From the NCBI RefSeq assembly GCF_003568665.1, contig NZ_QXMH01000001.1, forward strand, positions 682,001 to 746,000: DNA of 64,000 nt, in the 5' to 3' direction. Below, piece after piece: positions 42,335-51,350 of this stretch. Every line of letters starts with the position of its first letter. The stretch's first letter is position 1. The notes under the pieces were generated by a model. It was not told the origin of the DNA. It did not search any database and was given only the letters and a program-made list of their open reading frames with translations. The stretch is from Chitinophaga alhagiae. GTDB lineage: Bacteria > Bacteroidota > Bacteroidia > Chitinophagales > Chitinophagaceae. The position numbers and the translations under genes were made by a program.

Positions 42335-45268
42335 TTAGAATCCGAGATTAAGACCAATCGTGTAGGACTGGGTTCTGGGATAAAAACCCCGGCCATCTAT
42401 ACCAGTGGTGAGGCCATTGTCTTCCAGTTCCGGGTCAAGCCCGCTGTATTTGGTAAAGGTCAGCACGTTGCGGCCGGCGGCATAAATACGCAGGCTGCGC
42501 ACGTAGCTGGATTTCAGCTTGAAATTGTAGCCCAGCGCAATGTTGTCCAGCTTCATGAAACCGCCTTTTTCCAGGTAATAGTCAGAGTACTGCGGTACAT
42601 CATTCAGGGCCTTATGCTTGGTGATGGCGCTTTGCAGTACGTTATTCGGGAACCAGGCCTTGTTGCCGAAGTACAGCTCCTGCAGGTTGAGGATATCATA
42701 TCCCAGCTTGCCCCGGAAAAACAGGCTCAGGTCCCAGTTCTTGTAGCGGAACACATTGTTCCAGGAAAACATCATTTTGGGCACGCCGTTGCCTATCACG
42801 GTCAGGTCATCTTGCGTGATCTGGCCGGCCGGTACTTTGGAGCCGTCTTTTTTGTAGAACAGCCACTTCCCGTTATCGTCAAAACCGGCAAAACGTTTCC
42901 CGAAGAAATTGCCCAGGGCGCCGCCTTCCACTACCCTGATGGCGTTACCCAATGCACCGGGAGACGGCAGGCCGCCAAACTCCAGCTTCTCCAGGCGGTA
43001 CTGGTCATTGGTGATGCTGGTCATTTCGTTTTGCTGACGGTTGAAAGTAACGTCAATGTTGTAGCTGAAGTTTTTGGTTTGCACCGGCACAGCATTCAGC
43101 ACGATCTCGAAACCCTTGTTGGAAATGGTGCCCACGTTGGTAAAGATCTGGCTGGTAACAAACGGCGGCAGCTGCGTATCGTAGTTGGCCAGGAGGTCTT
43201 CCGTTTTACGCTGGTACACATCGAACGAACCGGCCAGGCGGTTGCCCCAGAGACTGAAATCCACCCCTATGTTCCATTCTTTTTTCTTTTCCCAGCGAAG
43301 GTCAGGGTTGGGATTACGGGAGGGACCGTATGTTTCAAACCAGGAGCCGTTTTGCAGGTATGCCCCGCCAGTGCTCAGGAGGATGAGAGACTGGTAGTTG
43401 GCAAAACCCTGGTTGCCTGTAACACCGTAACCTGCGCGCAGTTTCAACTGGTTGATAACGCGGTGGCCTTTCAGGAAATCTTCTTCGCTGATGGTCCAGC
43501 CGGCGGAGAAAGCAGGAAAATCGGCCCATTTGTGATTGGCGCCGAACCTGGAGGAGCCTTCGTGACGGAGGATGGCCTGTGCAAAATATCGCTGCCGGAA
43601 CGTGTAGTTCACGCGGCCAAAGAATGCCACCAGCGTATTGTCTACCTTGTTGCTGGCCATGCCGGCGCGGCCCAGGGTACGGTAGAGGCCGTTGCCCAGG
43701 TTCCAGTCCTGAAAAGCATCTGTGAGGAAGCCCGCGTTGTTGGCGCTGTAGGTCTCAATAGTGCTGTACTGGTAGCTGTAGCCTGCCAGCGCTGTGATGC
43801 CGTGCTCGCCAAAATTATTGTTGTAGTCGATCACGGATTCGAAGGTTTTATCCAGCTCTACCCGGTTGCCTTTGTAGGCGTAGCCACCGCCCTGGTAATC
43901 CTGCTGGGAGGAGCGGGACGCGCGCAGCCTGTACTGGCGGTCGTTCCAGGTATTGCGTACCACAGCGCCAAAAGCAGATACGCGGAGGCCTTTGTATACT
44001 TCTACCGTTACCTTGCCGTCTCCCTGAATGGTTTGCTGGTCCCGTTCAGACAGCTCCTGCTCCTGACGGGCCACCGGGTTGAAATTGTTAAAGCCCGTGG
44101 TTTCAAGGTAAGTACCGTCCGGCTTTTTAACCGGCGCGGTGGGATTACGTTGTACAGCCTGCTCAAAATCTCCGTTGGAGCCGCCCAGCAGGTCAGCTTT
44201 ATTGAAGTTGGCCGCCAGGTTGGCCTGCAGGGTCATTTTGCCTTGGAGACCGGTTTGGTTCACGTTCAGGCGCCCGCCGTACTGCTTGCGGCTATTGCGT
44301 TTGGCAATGCCTTCCCCTTCGTTGTAATAACCCGCTACCCGGTAATTGGACTTATCTGTACCACCGGTGGCAGACAGGGTATAATATTGGGAAAGGTTCT
44401 TTTTATTGATCAACAGGTCATAAATGTCTGTGCTGCCGCCCAGGTCGTTGCCTGCCGGGGCATTGGCCTTGAACTCTTCCGCATTGAGGAAGCGCGGTTT
44501 TTTGGCAATAGCATCGCGCTGCAGGTAGCTGGAGAAATTAAACTGGGGCTCCCCGGAGCGGCCTTTTTTAGTAGTTACCAGTATAACGCCGCCGTTGGCG
44601 CGGGTGCCATAAATGGCGGCGGCAGAGCCGTCTCTCAGCACGTCAATAGACGCTATATCTTCCTGCTGCAGGAGGTCGAGGTTACCGCCCGGTACCCCGT
44701 CTATCACGATCAGCGGGCCAATGCTGCCGCTAAGGGTGGTGATGCCACGCATCTGCACGGAAGCGCCCGCGTTCGGGTTGTTGCCGCTTACGCGGGTAAT
44801 ACTGAGACCAGGTACCTTACCCTGTACCAGGTCCATGGGAGAGCGGGCCACGCCCGGGTTAAAGTTTTCCGCCTTGATAGATGTAACCGCGGAGGTCACT
44901 TCTTTTTTCTTCAGCGTACCATAACCAACTACCACTACATCTTCCAGCGTTCTGGAAGAGAGCGCGAGGGATGCGTTCACCGTGTTGCCGCTGCCAATGG
45001 CTATGGTCAGCGTTTCGTACCCGATGTAAGAAAACTCCAGTTGGGCGCCTGTGGTGATGTTGAGGCTGTAAGTGCCATCGCCCCCGGTTTGCGTGCCGGT
45101 GCTGGTACCTACTACCCTGACGGTTACACCGGGTAGGGGCGACTGGTCTTTCGCGTCCTTCACAGTGCCCCGGATGGTGCGGGATTGGGAATAGGCCAGG
45201 GAGGCTGTAAGGAGCAGTAAAGCACCCAGCCAACTCACGCGCATGAAAAACGTAGATGTCTTTTTCAT
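42335..45268 (-). CDS. SusC-family TonB-dependent transporter (mannan-type PUL)
   Basis: The ATG at 45268 (977 aa) is chosen because it begins the signal peptide 'MKKTSTFFMRVSWLGALLLL'; the frame stays open upstream to 45478 but that stretch lacks signal-like sequence. Domains: CarboxypepD_reg-like (about 25-105: 'KDAKDQSPLPGVTVRVVG'), plug ('GPLIVIDGVPGGNLDLLQQED', 'VLRDGSAAAIYGTRANGGVI') and barrel. It has no STN domain, which fits LacI control instead of sigma/FecR. The leader up to the operator at 45494 is about 225 bp and GC-rich. Confidence 0.94.
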   Translation of the reverse strand: MKKTSTFFMRVSWLGALLLLTASLAYSQSRTIRGTVKDAKDQSPLPGVTVRVVGTSTGTQTGGDGTYSLNITTGAQLEFSYIGYETLTIAIGSGNTVNASLALSSRTLEDVVVVGYGTLKKKEVTSAVTSIKAENFNPGVARSPMDLVQGKVPGLSITRVSGNNPNAGASVQMRGITTLSGSIGPLIVIDGVPGGNLDLLQQEDIASIDVLRDGSAAAIYGTRANGGVILVTTKKGRSGEPQFNFSSYLQRDAIAKKPRFLNAEEFKANAPAGNDLGGSTDIYDLLINKKNLSQYYTLSATGGTDKSNYRVAGYYNEGEGIAKRNSRKQYGGRLNVNQTGLQGKMTLQANLAANFNKADLLGGSNGDFEQAVQRNPTAPVKKPDGTYLETTGFNNFNPVARQEQELSERDQQTIQGDGKVTVEVYKGLRVSAFGAVVRNTWNDRQYRLRASRSSQQDYQGGGYAYKGNRVELDKTFESVIDYNNNFGEHGITALAGYSYQYSTIETYSANNAGFLTDAFQDWNLGNGLYRTLGRAGMASNKVDNTLVAFFGRVNYTFRQRYFAQAILRHEGSSRFGANHKWADFPAFSAGWTISEEDFLKGHRVINQLKLRAGYGVTGNQGFANYQSLILLSTGGAYLQNGSWFETYGPSRNPNPDLRWEKKKEWNIGVDFSLWGNRLAGSFDVYQRKTEDLLANYDTQLPPFVTSQIFTNVGTISNKGFEIVLNAVPVQTKNFSYNIDVTFNRQQNEMTSITNDQYRLEKLEFGGLPSPGALGNAIRVVEGGALGNFFGKRFAGFDDNGKWLFYKKDGSKVPAGQITQDDLTVIGNGVPKMMFSWNNVFRYKNWDLSLFFRGKLGYDILNLQELYFGNKAWFPNNVLQSAITKHKALNDVPQYSDYYLEKGGFMKLDNIALGYNFKLKSSYVRSLRIYAAGRNVLTFTKYSGLDPELEDNGLTTGIDGRGFYPRTQSYTIGLNLGF

Positions 45269-45493
45269 TGCAATTGAAATTGATTTGGTTAATAATCTGG
45301 AAACAGTTTTCGTGAAATTTTCTACAAGCCGTTTTAGCCATAAGGTCCCCGTTCGGCGCCGAAAGGGCGCCGTGAAGCGGGCATGGAAGCAGCCGTAACA
45401 TGCAGGGTACAGGCAAAGGATCTCCGGGGCCTCCCGGAAGGAGCCCTTGGGGGAGGCCAAACAATTCCCCGCATGCATGATTACGCCATGCTT

Positions 45494-45509
45494 GCAAAAT
45501 CGATTTAGC
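45494..45509. promoter_or_regulatory. Operator of the mannan PUL (before susC)
   Basis: GCAAAATCGATTTAGC, identical to 45906-45921. It lies 226 bp upstream of the susC start. Confidence 0.75.
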
Positions 45510-45707
45510 TAAAGGACTATAAGCTGGAATTTTCGGCAATATGAATGCCGGTTGCTATCCTTTCATTGTTGCGTAAATTTTTTGTTGATAATTAAATGAT
45601 TGCTAGTTGAGGAATCGTCATAACGTTCCCAATGGATTTTCCTGATATCTAAGTTTAGTTAGCGCATATAATGGTAGTGCGTTGGCGGAAAGCACTACCT
45701 TTTTTTT
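45510..45707 (+). ncRNA. Candidate small RNA ending at an orphan plus-strand terminator
   Basis: There is no plus-strand gene upstream, yet a strong terminator stands at 45673-45707. The longest plus-strand frame seen here, MNAGCYPFIVA, is 11 codons. A transcript starting near the operator would be about 200 nt and divergent from susC. Small RNAs next to susC are known in Bacteroides PULs. The start point is not defined. Confidence 0.35.
45673..45707 (+). terminator. Orphan plus-strand intrinsic terminator
   Basis: Stem GGTAGTGC / GCACTACC with loop GTTGGCGGAAA, followed by a run of eight T. It has the layout of a strong rho-independent terminator in the plus direction. Confidence 0.75.
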
Positions 45708-45905
45708 CAAAATTCTAGTTTCACTGTTTATTACTCCTTGTTCGCTGTTGACATCCTGAGCCTCTTACTGGCAGCGGTCTTCACAATCTTTTATCTTTTC
45801 ATGGGCACTTGCGCGGTCCGGATTTTGCTGAGTTTTACAGTATATAGTTAGGCTATAATAACCTGGAATTTCTATACGCAACTGCTCTCTTTCTTCGCGC
45901 TAAAT

Positions 45906-45921
45906 GCAAAATCGATTTAGC
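45906..45921. promoter_or_regulatory. Second, distal operator of the mannan PUL
   Basis: GCAAAATCGATTTAGC, identical to 45494-45509 and 412 bp away, measured start to start. Such spacing would allow looping by a tetrameric or paired LacI regulator, and it could also serve the candidate small RNA. Confidence 0.7.
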
Positions 45922-46196
45922 ATCATCTTCTAAAAAAAGATCCGGAAGGACCTGTGCTGGCGTCACCAAGAGAAGCAATACGCACCATAAATGTAGAATT
46001 AATTTGTGGCATTCAAAATGTTTTTCGCAAAAATTATTTGAACGGTGCCTTTAGTTCACTGAAAACACAATGCAGTGAAGGGTTTCAGAAGAGCGGGCGT
46101 ACAGGAACATCGGGGAAAATTGATGTAGCACATACTTCACGTAAGAAAAGTAATGCAGGTTGTCTAATAAACCCAGGGCTAACGCAGCATTTGTTC

Positions 46197-47237
46197 TCAG
46201 GCAGATCCCCGTTTAATAAATTTTCCCGGTATCTGCACCTGGCTTTTCCGGGTTACGCGCGCTCCTTTGTCCAGTTGATGCATCAGTAAACTGATAGCGG
46301 TTTTTGCAATTTCTTCCACAGGTTGTTGCACCACGGTAATGCCGGGCGGGTACAGGCGGAAAATATCGTGGTCATCGAAACAGATCACCGCAACATCATC
46401 AGGCATCCGCAACCCAAGGCCGGCAATGCTTTCCAGCCCCAGTATGCCCAGGTAGTTGGTAGAAAAGAACAGGGCCTCCACTCCCTTGTTGGCTGTGATA
46501 AAATCCTGTATAGCCTTTACAGCCTCATCACGCGGACTGTTGTAAGAAATTTTCAGCACCTGTTTGTTCCTGAAGGGGATATTTTCTTCTTTCAGCGCGT
46601 CCCTGTATCCCTGGAAACGTTGTTGTATCTGCACCAGCTCCATATCTACCGTAATAAAGCCGATCTTACTGTACCCTTTCCCCAGCAAATGTTTCATGCC
46701 TTGCCGCACCCCGCCATAGTTGTCTATCAATACATACGGAACGGCCACTTCGGGGAAATAGCTGTCCATCAATACTACCGGGCGTTTATGTGCCAGCAGC
46801 TGCTCAATATCCTTTTCCATGCCTGCCGCAGGCGTGATCAGGAACCCGTCTACCTGCTGGCGGTTCAGCATACGGATCAGCTCCGTGCCTTTCTGCGCGT
46901 TATTTTCCGTACTGCAGTATACAATGTTGTACCCGTAACGGTCTGCCTCTGATTCTATCACCCTTGCCAGCGCCGCAAAGAAGCTGCCGGAAATGCTTTC
47001 CACCATAAGGCCCAGGGTTTTGGACTGGCCCGTACGCAGGTTCACGGCCACGGAATGCGGCTGGTACCCGGTTTTTTTCACCACGGCCTGTACTTTTTCC
47101 GCGAGCTCGTCGCTAATGCGCATCTGACGCGCTTTTCCGTTCAATACAAAAGATACGGTAGATGGGGCTACGCCTGCCATCTGCGCTACATCTTTGAGAG
47201 ATAAACGCTTCATGCCCTGGCCTTTCTTATCTTTCAT
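46197..47237 (-). CDS. LacI-family transcriptional regulator of the mannan PUL
   Basis: This 346-aa protein has an N-terminal LacI HTH ('LSLKDVAQMAGVAPSTVSFVLNGKA') and a periplasmic-binding-protein-like effector domain (about 65-340). It is encoded upstream of the susC/susD/GH92 units on the same strand. Copies of one palindrome (GCAAAATCGATTTAGC-like) lie before susC, GH92-II and GH92-I, so this regulator probably controls all three. The effector may be a mannose-containing sugar. An internal start at MKRLSLKDV is also possible. Confidence 0.92.
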   Translation of the reverse strand: MKDKKGQGMKRLSLKDVAQMAGVAPSTVSFVLNGKARQMRISDELAEKVQAVVKKTGYQPHSVAVNLRTGQSKTLGLMVESISGSFFAALARVIESEADRYGYNIVYCSTENNAQKGTELIRMLNRQQVDGFLITPAAGMEKDIEQLLAHKRPVVLMDSYFPEVAVPYVLIDNYGGVRQGMKHLLGKGYSKIGFITVDMELVQIQQRFQGYRDALKEENIPFRNKQVLKISYNSPRDEAVKAIQDFITANKGVEALFFSTNYLGILGLESIAGLGLRMPDDVAVICFDDHDIFRLYPPGITVVQQPVEEIAKTAISLLMHQLDKGARVTRKSQVQIPGKFIKRGSA

Positions 47238-47416
47238 GATAGTGCTGTACTGCTTTTAATTTTAATGGCCGGTATTCGGCGCGAGGTTGATCAATTGGTA
47301 AATACAGTTGCGGAATTTACAATGAAAAATCGGGATTAAGGGCTGATTTTCATATACAAAGGCTCATACGAAAGCTGTACCGGCATGGCCGGCAAGCCTC
47401 AACGGGCATATATACG

Positions 47417-47662
47417 CTAGATCCCGAGCGAGTTGTCCACACGGCGGTAACTCATCTTCCATAACACATTGGCCAGTTTGCGCGCCGTGTTCATAACAAA
47501 TGTTTCGCTTTTTTCAGGGAAATAGATGTGCAATGCTTCATGCAGGCTTACTTCAAGATGCTTACGGCCTTGCAACCGGCTGTCTATCACTATGGTATTA
47601 CAACCGTAATCAGACATACCGTACGCCTTTTCGCGTCCAAGTTTGCGATAGATCACTTTCAT
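47417..47662 (-). CDS. Mini HExxH-motif protein (81 aa)
   Basis: This 81-aa product contains 'LHEALHIYFPE', a short zinc-metallopeptidase HExxH motif at about residues 41-45. A Glu downstream in 'PEKSE' could be the third ligand. There is no signal peptide. It is far shorter than most metallopeptidases; similar small HExxH domains occur in IrrE/ImmA-like proteins. Whether it is an active protease or a truncated core is unknown. It stands alone between a LacI gene and an antiporter. Confidence 0.65.
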   Translation of the reverse strand: MKVIYRKLGREKAYGMSDYGCNTIVIDSRLQGRKHLEVSLHEALHIYFPEKSETFVMNTARKLANVLWKMSYRRVDNSLGI

Positions 47663-47724
47663 ACCTTTCCTGTTTTACCCTACAAAGGTACAAAGATCCT
47701 GCCGCCTCCTCTACAGCTGAAAAA

Positions 47725-49977
47725 CTATGCCACCGGCTTCTGGGATTCTCCTTTCACCCTGAACAGCGCGGCCGTACGCCTGGGGTTGCCTACTACCCAT
47801 ACTACATCCCCGCTTTCCAGCATCATGTCTGACACGGGATTCAATATACGGTCTGTACCCCGCTCAATGCCCACAACGAGGCCACGGGCCTGCTCGCGGA
47901 TGCCTGACTGGCGGATGGTTTTCCCGAACACCTGTGAACCTGGCTGCACTTCATAGCGGCGCAGCTCTATTTCCGTTTTAACCGGCTTGATCTCCGGCAG
48001 ATCCTGGTCTATATATTCCCTGAACAAACCTATCTGTTCGTCTGTACCAATTACCTGCAGCCGGTCTCCGGGATACAGCCGCTCCGATTTTGGAGGGATG
48101 GGCAGCAAGCGCTCCCCTCTTTCTATCACGGCTATATTAACACCATATTTCTCCCGCAGCCCAAGCTCCTCCAGCGTTTTACCCACCCCTTCCCAGTCTG
48201 CCCGTACGTTAAACGAAGCCAGGTGCGCATCCCAGGGGGCCAGCACAGGGGTCCGTTCCTTTTCTGCGGCCGCCTGAGCAGCTTCGCGGGCATTGAAGTT
48301 GGTAAAGAACCGGGCTTCCAGCCTGTCATAAAATACCTGTATACGCCGGGAAAAAATAACCAGCACCACCAGGAACAAAACCGTTACGGAAAAGGCAATG
48401 GTAAACGAGTAGAACCGGTCCAGCATCAGGCCTATGAGGAACACGGCCAACACGATCCTGGCTATACGAAGCAGCCACAACGGGCCTTTGTATTTGTTTT
48501 GCGCATAGAGGTTGGAGAACGCTGTGGTTTCCACCCGCCTTACGGCCAGCGCCCACAGGAACGGCATCATTACAAGGAAGGTGCCGATGGCCGTGATGGC
48601 CCTGCCCCATTTCAGGCCGGCCAGTTCTACCATTTCCGGCAACACATACAGCGAAGAAAGCAGGCCAATGGCCAATATAATAACGGTACATACCACCATG
48701 TTGATGACATATCCCTTCAGCACCACCTGCCAGTCACTGGCCTGTGAGATGGTTTGCGCGCCGGTGCTGTAACGGGCCAGCGCGGCCTTCCAGCCAACGG
48801 GTATCCGTTTGTCCAGCCAACCGTAGAAAGGCTCGGCCACCTTGATGAGGTACGGCGTGGTAAAGGTGGTAACGGCAGACACGGCCACCGCAATGGGATA
48901 CAGGAAATCACTGGTTACTTTCAGGGTAAGGCCCAGCGTGGCAATAATGAAAGAGAACTCCCCGATCTGCGCCAGGCTCATACCTGCCTGCACGGAAGTT
49001 TTCAACGGCTGGCCGGAAATAACTGCGCCCAGCGTGGTGCTCACCGTTTTACCTACCAGGGTAATGAGGGTAAGCAATATTACCGGCCCCAGGTATTTCT
49101 GCAGCATGGCCGGATCTATCAGCATGCCTACGGATACAAAAAAGATAGCGCCAAAGAGGTCTTTCACAGACTTGACCAGGTGTTCTATTTTCTCCGCCTG
49201 TGTGGTCTCAGCCAGAATAGAGCCCATGATAAAGGCGCCCAGCGCCGGGGAAAACCCTACCTGGGTAGCCAGCACCACCATGCCCAGGCAAAGGGCAATG
49301 GCCGTTACCAGCATGGTTTCTTCGCTCATGAGGGTTTTGGTTTTCTTGAGCAGCGTGGGGATGAAGAAAATACCGCCCACAAACCAGAGTATGAGAAAGA
49401 ACACCAGCTTCACTACAGATATCAGCATTTCCGTACCGGCAAACTGCTGGCTTACGGCAAGGGTGGATAATAATACCAGCAACACAATGGCAATAAGGTC
49501 TTCTACCACCAGGATGCCAAATACCAGCCCGGCAAACTTCTGCCCTTTCACCCCCAGCTCTTCAAACGCCCGTATAATAATGGTGGTGGAGGATACAGAT
49601 AACACGCCGCCCAGGAAGATACTGTCCATCATAGACCACCCCAGCAACTGGCCTGTGACATAACCCAGCCCCAGCATAAAGGCCACTTCCACCAACGCGG
49701 TAATGGAAGAGGCGCCGCCTACCTTCATCAGTTTTTTGAAGCTGAACTCAAGGCCCAGGCTGAACAATAAAAAGATCACCCCTATTTCGGACCACACACG
49801 GATGTTGCCTTCCTCCCTTACCGTTGGGAAGAGGTCAAAATACGGCCCCACCAGGAAGCCGGCTATCAGATAACCGAGTACCAGGGGCTGCTTTAATTTT
49901 TTGAAGATCAGGGTTGTTATGGCCGCCGAGCCCAGCAGAAGGGCCAGGTCAATAATAAGGTTTGGTAAATGGATCAT
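47725..49977 (-). CDS. CPA2 (KefB-type) cation:proton antiporter with two TrkA-C domains
   Basis: This 750-aa protein has a Na/H-exchanger domain with many helices (residues 1-385: 'IDLALLLGSAAITTLIFKKL', 'FSPALGAFIMGSILAETTQ', 'SLAQIGEFSFIIATLGL'). A further helix group (about 415-545) and two RCK_C/TrkA-C domains follow (about 590-670 and 675-745). The GAFIMGSILA region resembles the KefB ion-exchange motif. No TrkA-N (NAD-binding) domain is present, so gating is probably through the C-terminal domains alone. The ion specificity, K+ or Na+, is not determined. Confidence 0.9.
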   Translation of the reverse strand: MIHLPNLIIDLALLLGSAAITTLIFKKLKQPLVLGYLIAGFLVGPYFDLFPTVREEGNIRVWSEIGVIFLLFSLGLEFSFKKLMKVGGASSITALVEVAFMLGLGYVTGQLLGWSMMDSIFLGGVLSVSSTTIIIRAFEELGVKGQKFAGLVFGILVVEDLIAIVLLVLLSTLAVSQQFAGTEMLISVVKLVFFLILWFVGGIFFIPTLLKKTKTLMSEETMLVTAIALCLGMVVLATQVGFSPALGAFIMGSILAETTQAEKIEHLVKSVKDLFGAIFFVSVGMLIDPAMLQKYLGPVILLTLITLVGKTVSTTLGAVISGQPLKTSVQAGMSLAQIGEFSFIIATLGLTLKVTSDFLYPIAVAVSAVTTFTTPYLIKVAEPFYGWLDKRIPVGWKAALARYSTGAQTISQASDWQVVLKGYVINMVVCTVIILAIGLLSSLYVLPEMVELAGLKWGRAITAIGTFLVMMPFLWALAVRRVETTAFSNLYAQNKYKGPLWLLRIARIVLAVFLIGLMLDRFYSFTIAFSVTVLFLVVLVIFSRRIQVFYDRLEARFFTNFNAREAAQAAAEKERTPVLAPWDAHLASFNVRADWEGVGKTLEELGLREKYGVNIAVIERGERLLPIPPKSERLYPGDRLQVIGTDEQIGLFREYIDQDLPEIKPVKTEIELRRYEVQPGSQVFGKTIRQSGIREQARGLVVGIERGTDRILNPVSDMMLESGDVVWVVGNPRRTAALFRVKGESQKPVA

Positions 49978-50052
49978 CCGCCCGTCTGTTTTCTTTTATA
50001 TGTGATGTTGGCAAAATAATAAAAAAACACGGGAGAGAAGGGTAATAAAATA

Positions 50053-50083
50053 CAAGGAATGCGGCAAAAGCGCGCATTCCTTG
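50053..50083 (-). terminator. Terminator of the kdu-lacI-GH88 operon
   Basis: An 11-bp stem CAAGGAATGCG / CGCATTCCTTG with loop, followed on the minus strand by TATTTTATTACCC. It lies 27 bp after the GH88 stop. Confidence 0.75.
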
Positions 50084-50110
50084 TCAATTCTGTATTAAAA
50101 TAACATTAAA

Positions 50111-51304
50111 CTATCTTTTGCCGGCCCAATTTTTATACCTGAGCAGCGCTTCCAGGAAGTAATAGTCCGCGTAGGAAAGCGGCACATCTATTTCGGACTT
50201 GCCAGGCATGGAGCCGGTGCTGTGCATAAGAATGAAGTTATTGTTTTCCCCTTCCTTTGCGCGGTAGGCAGGCCCTGCCAGGCTGGCCAGCGCGTCTGCG
50301 CCGGCATTCCAGTAGCGTTTGCGTTCCTGTTTATTGGTATACCTGCTCAGTTCCAGCAACGCAGAGCTCATTACAGCCGCGGCGGAAGCGTCCCGGATGG
50401 CGTTCGGGATCTCGGGCGCATCATAGTCGTAGTACGGCACCAGGTCTTTGGGCATGCGGGGGTGGTTGAGCATGTAGTCCGCAATATGGCGCGCCTGATC
50501 AAGGTATTTTTTGTCTTTCGTTTCCCGGTACATCATGGTATAACCGTACAAGCCCCAGGCCTGCCCTCGGCTCCAGGCCGAAGCGTCCGAGTGGCCCTGA
50601 TGGGTCTTTTTAGCCAGCACCTGGCCGGTAGCGGTATCATAATCCACTACGTGGTAAGAGCTGTAGTCTTCCCGGAAGTGGTTTTTGATAGTGGTATTGG
50701 CGTGGTCTATGGCTATTTTGATAAAGGTAGAATCCCCGCTATGGCGGGTGGCCCATGCCAGCATTTCCAGGTTCATCATGTTATCTATGATCACCGGGCA
50801 CTGCCAGCGGCCGTGGTCCCAGGAGCGGATGGCTTTTATGGTGGGCTTGTAGCGGGTGATGAGGGAGCGGGAGCTGGTCATCAGCACATCGTTGTAAGCA
50901 GGCGTTCCAATGAGGCGCAGGCCATTGCCAAAGCTGCAGTACATGAGAAAGCCCAGGTCGTGCGTGTTGGTGCGGTACTGGTCAGGCAACAGGTATTGCT
51001 GGCGTTTTTCGGCTTCCTGCTTAAAAGCGGGGTCTTTCGTGTATTCGTACAGGTACCAGCAGGAGCCGGGGTAAAAACCTGCCGTCCACCAGTTGTATTT
51101 GGCCGTCATCAGGCTGCCGTCTTTATTGGTGGCGCGGGGAAACACCGAGTCAGGCAGGGCCTGCATCATGTGTTTGTACTGTGTTGCAGAGAAGCGGAGA
51201 CTTTCATTTACCAACGCTTTCATCTGCCTGGTGGATAATTTGGTTTGCGCGTGGGCAGCTGCGCCCCAGGCCATCAGTAATAAAAAAACGATCTTGCTTT
51301 TCAT
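50111..51304 (-). CDS. GH88-type unsaturated uronyl hydrolase (second copy)
   Basis: This 397-aa protein has a signal peptide (AAHAQ) and motifs matching the GH88 at 20768: 'WWTAGFYPGSCWYLYEYTKDP', 'THDLGFLMYCSFGNGL', 'VIIDNMMNLEMLAWAT' and 'DASAWSRGQAWGLYGYT'. It removes unsaturated uronic acid from pectin-lyase products outside the cytoplasm. It is last in the run kduI-DUF4861-kduD-lacI-GH88, so it is induced with the catabolic genes. Its lone paralogue at 20.8 kb carries the same operator. Confidence 0.92.
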   Translation of the reverse strand: MKSKIVFLLLMAWGAAAHAQTKLSTRQMKALVNESLRFSATQYKHMMQALPDSVFPRATNKDGSLMTAKYNWWTAGFYPGSCWYLYEYTKDPAFKQEAEKRQQYLLPDQYRTNTHDLGFLMYCSFGNGLRLIGTPAYNDVLMTSSRSLITRYKPTIKAIRSWDHGRWQCPVIIDNMMNLEMLAWATRHSGDSTFIKIAIDHANTTIKNHFREDYSSYHVVDYDTATGQVLAKKTHQGHSDASAWSRGQAWGLYGYTMMYRETKDKKYLDQARHIADYMLNHPRMPKDLVPYYDYDAPEIPNAIRDASAAAVMSSALLELSRYTNKQERKRYWNAGADALASLAGPAYRAKEGENNNFILMHSTGSMPGKSEIDVPLSYADYYFLEALLRYKNWAGKR

Positions 51305-51350
51305 TCCGTGTGAATTTTACTTTTATGCCCGGCTACGCAGCAACGGGCTG

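Larger units (their letters stand above)
45269..46196. other. Long regulatory region between susC and the LacI gene
   Basis: No gene is evident. On the minus strand the susC leader (45269-45480) is GC-rich and contains a strong hairpin (45428-45458, GGCCTCCC / GGGAGGCC). Two operators lie at 45494-45509 and 45906-45921. Between them is an AT-rich stretch with a plus-strand terminator (45673-45707) and no plus-strand gene. The rest to the LacI stop shows nothing I can name. Confidence 0.6.

Noticed and set aside
42332..45136. A 934-codon open frame on the plus strand, opposite the mannan-PUL susC
   Set aside because: It is antisense to a clear SusC gene and its translation has no recognisable domain; long antisense frames are common opposite GC-biased genes.
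45954..46289. A 111-codon plus-strand frame entering the end of the LacI gene
   Set aside because: It overlaps conserved LacI coding sequence and shows no domain or start signal.
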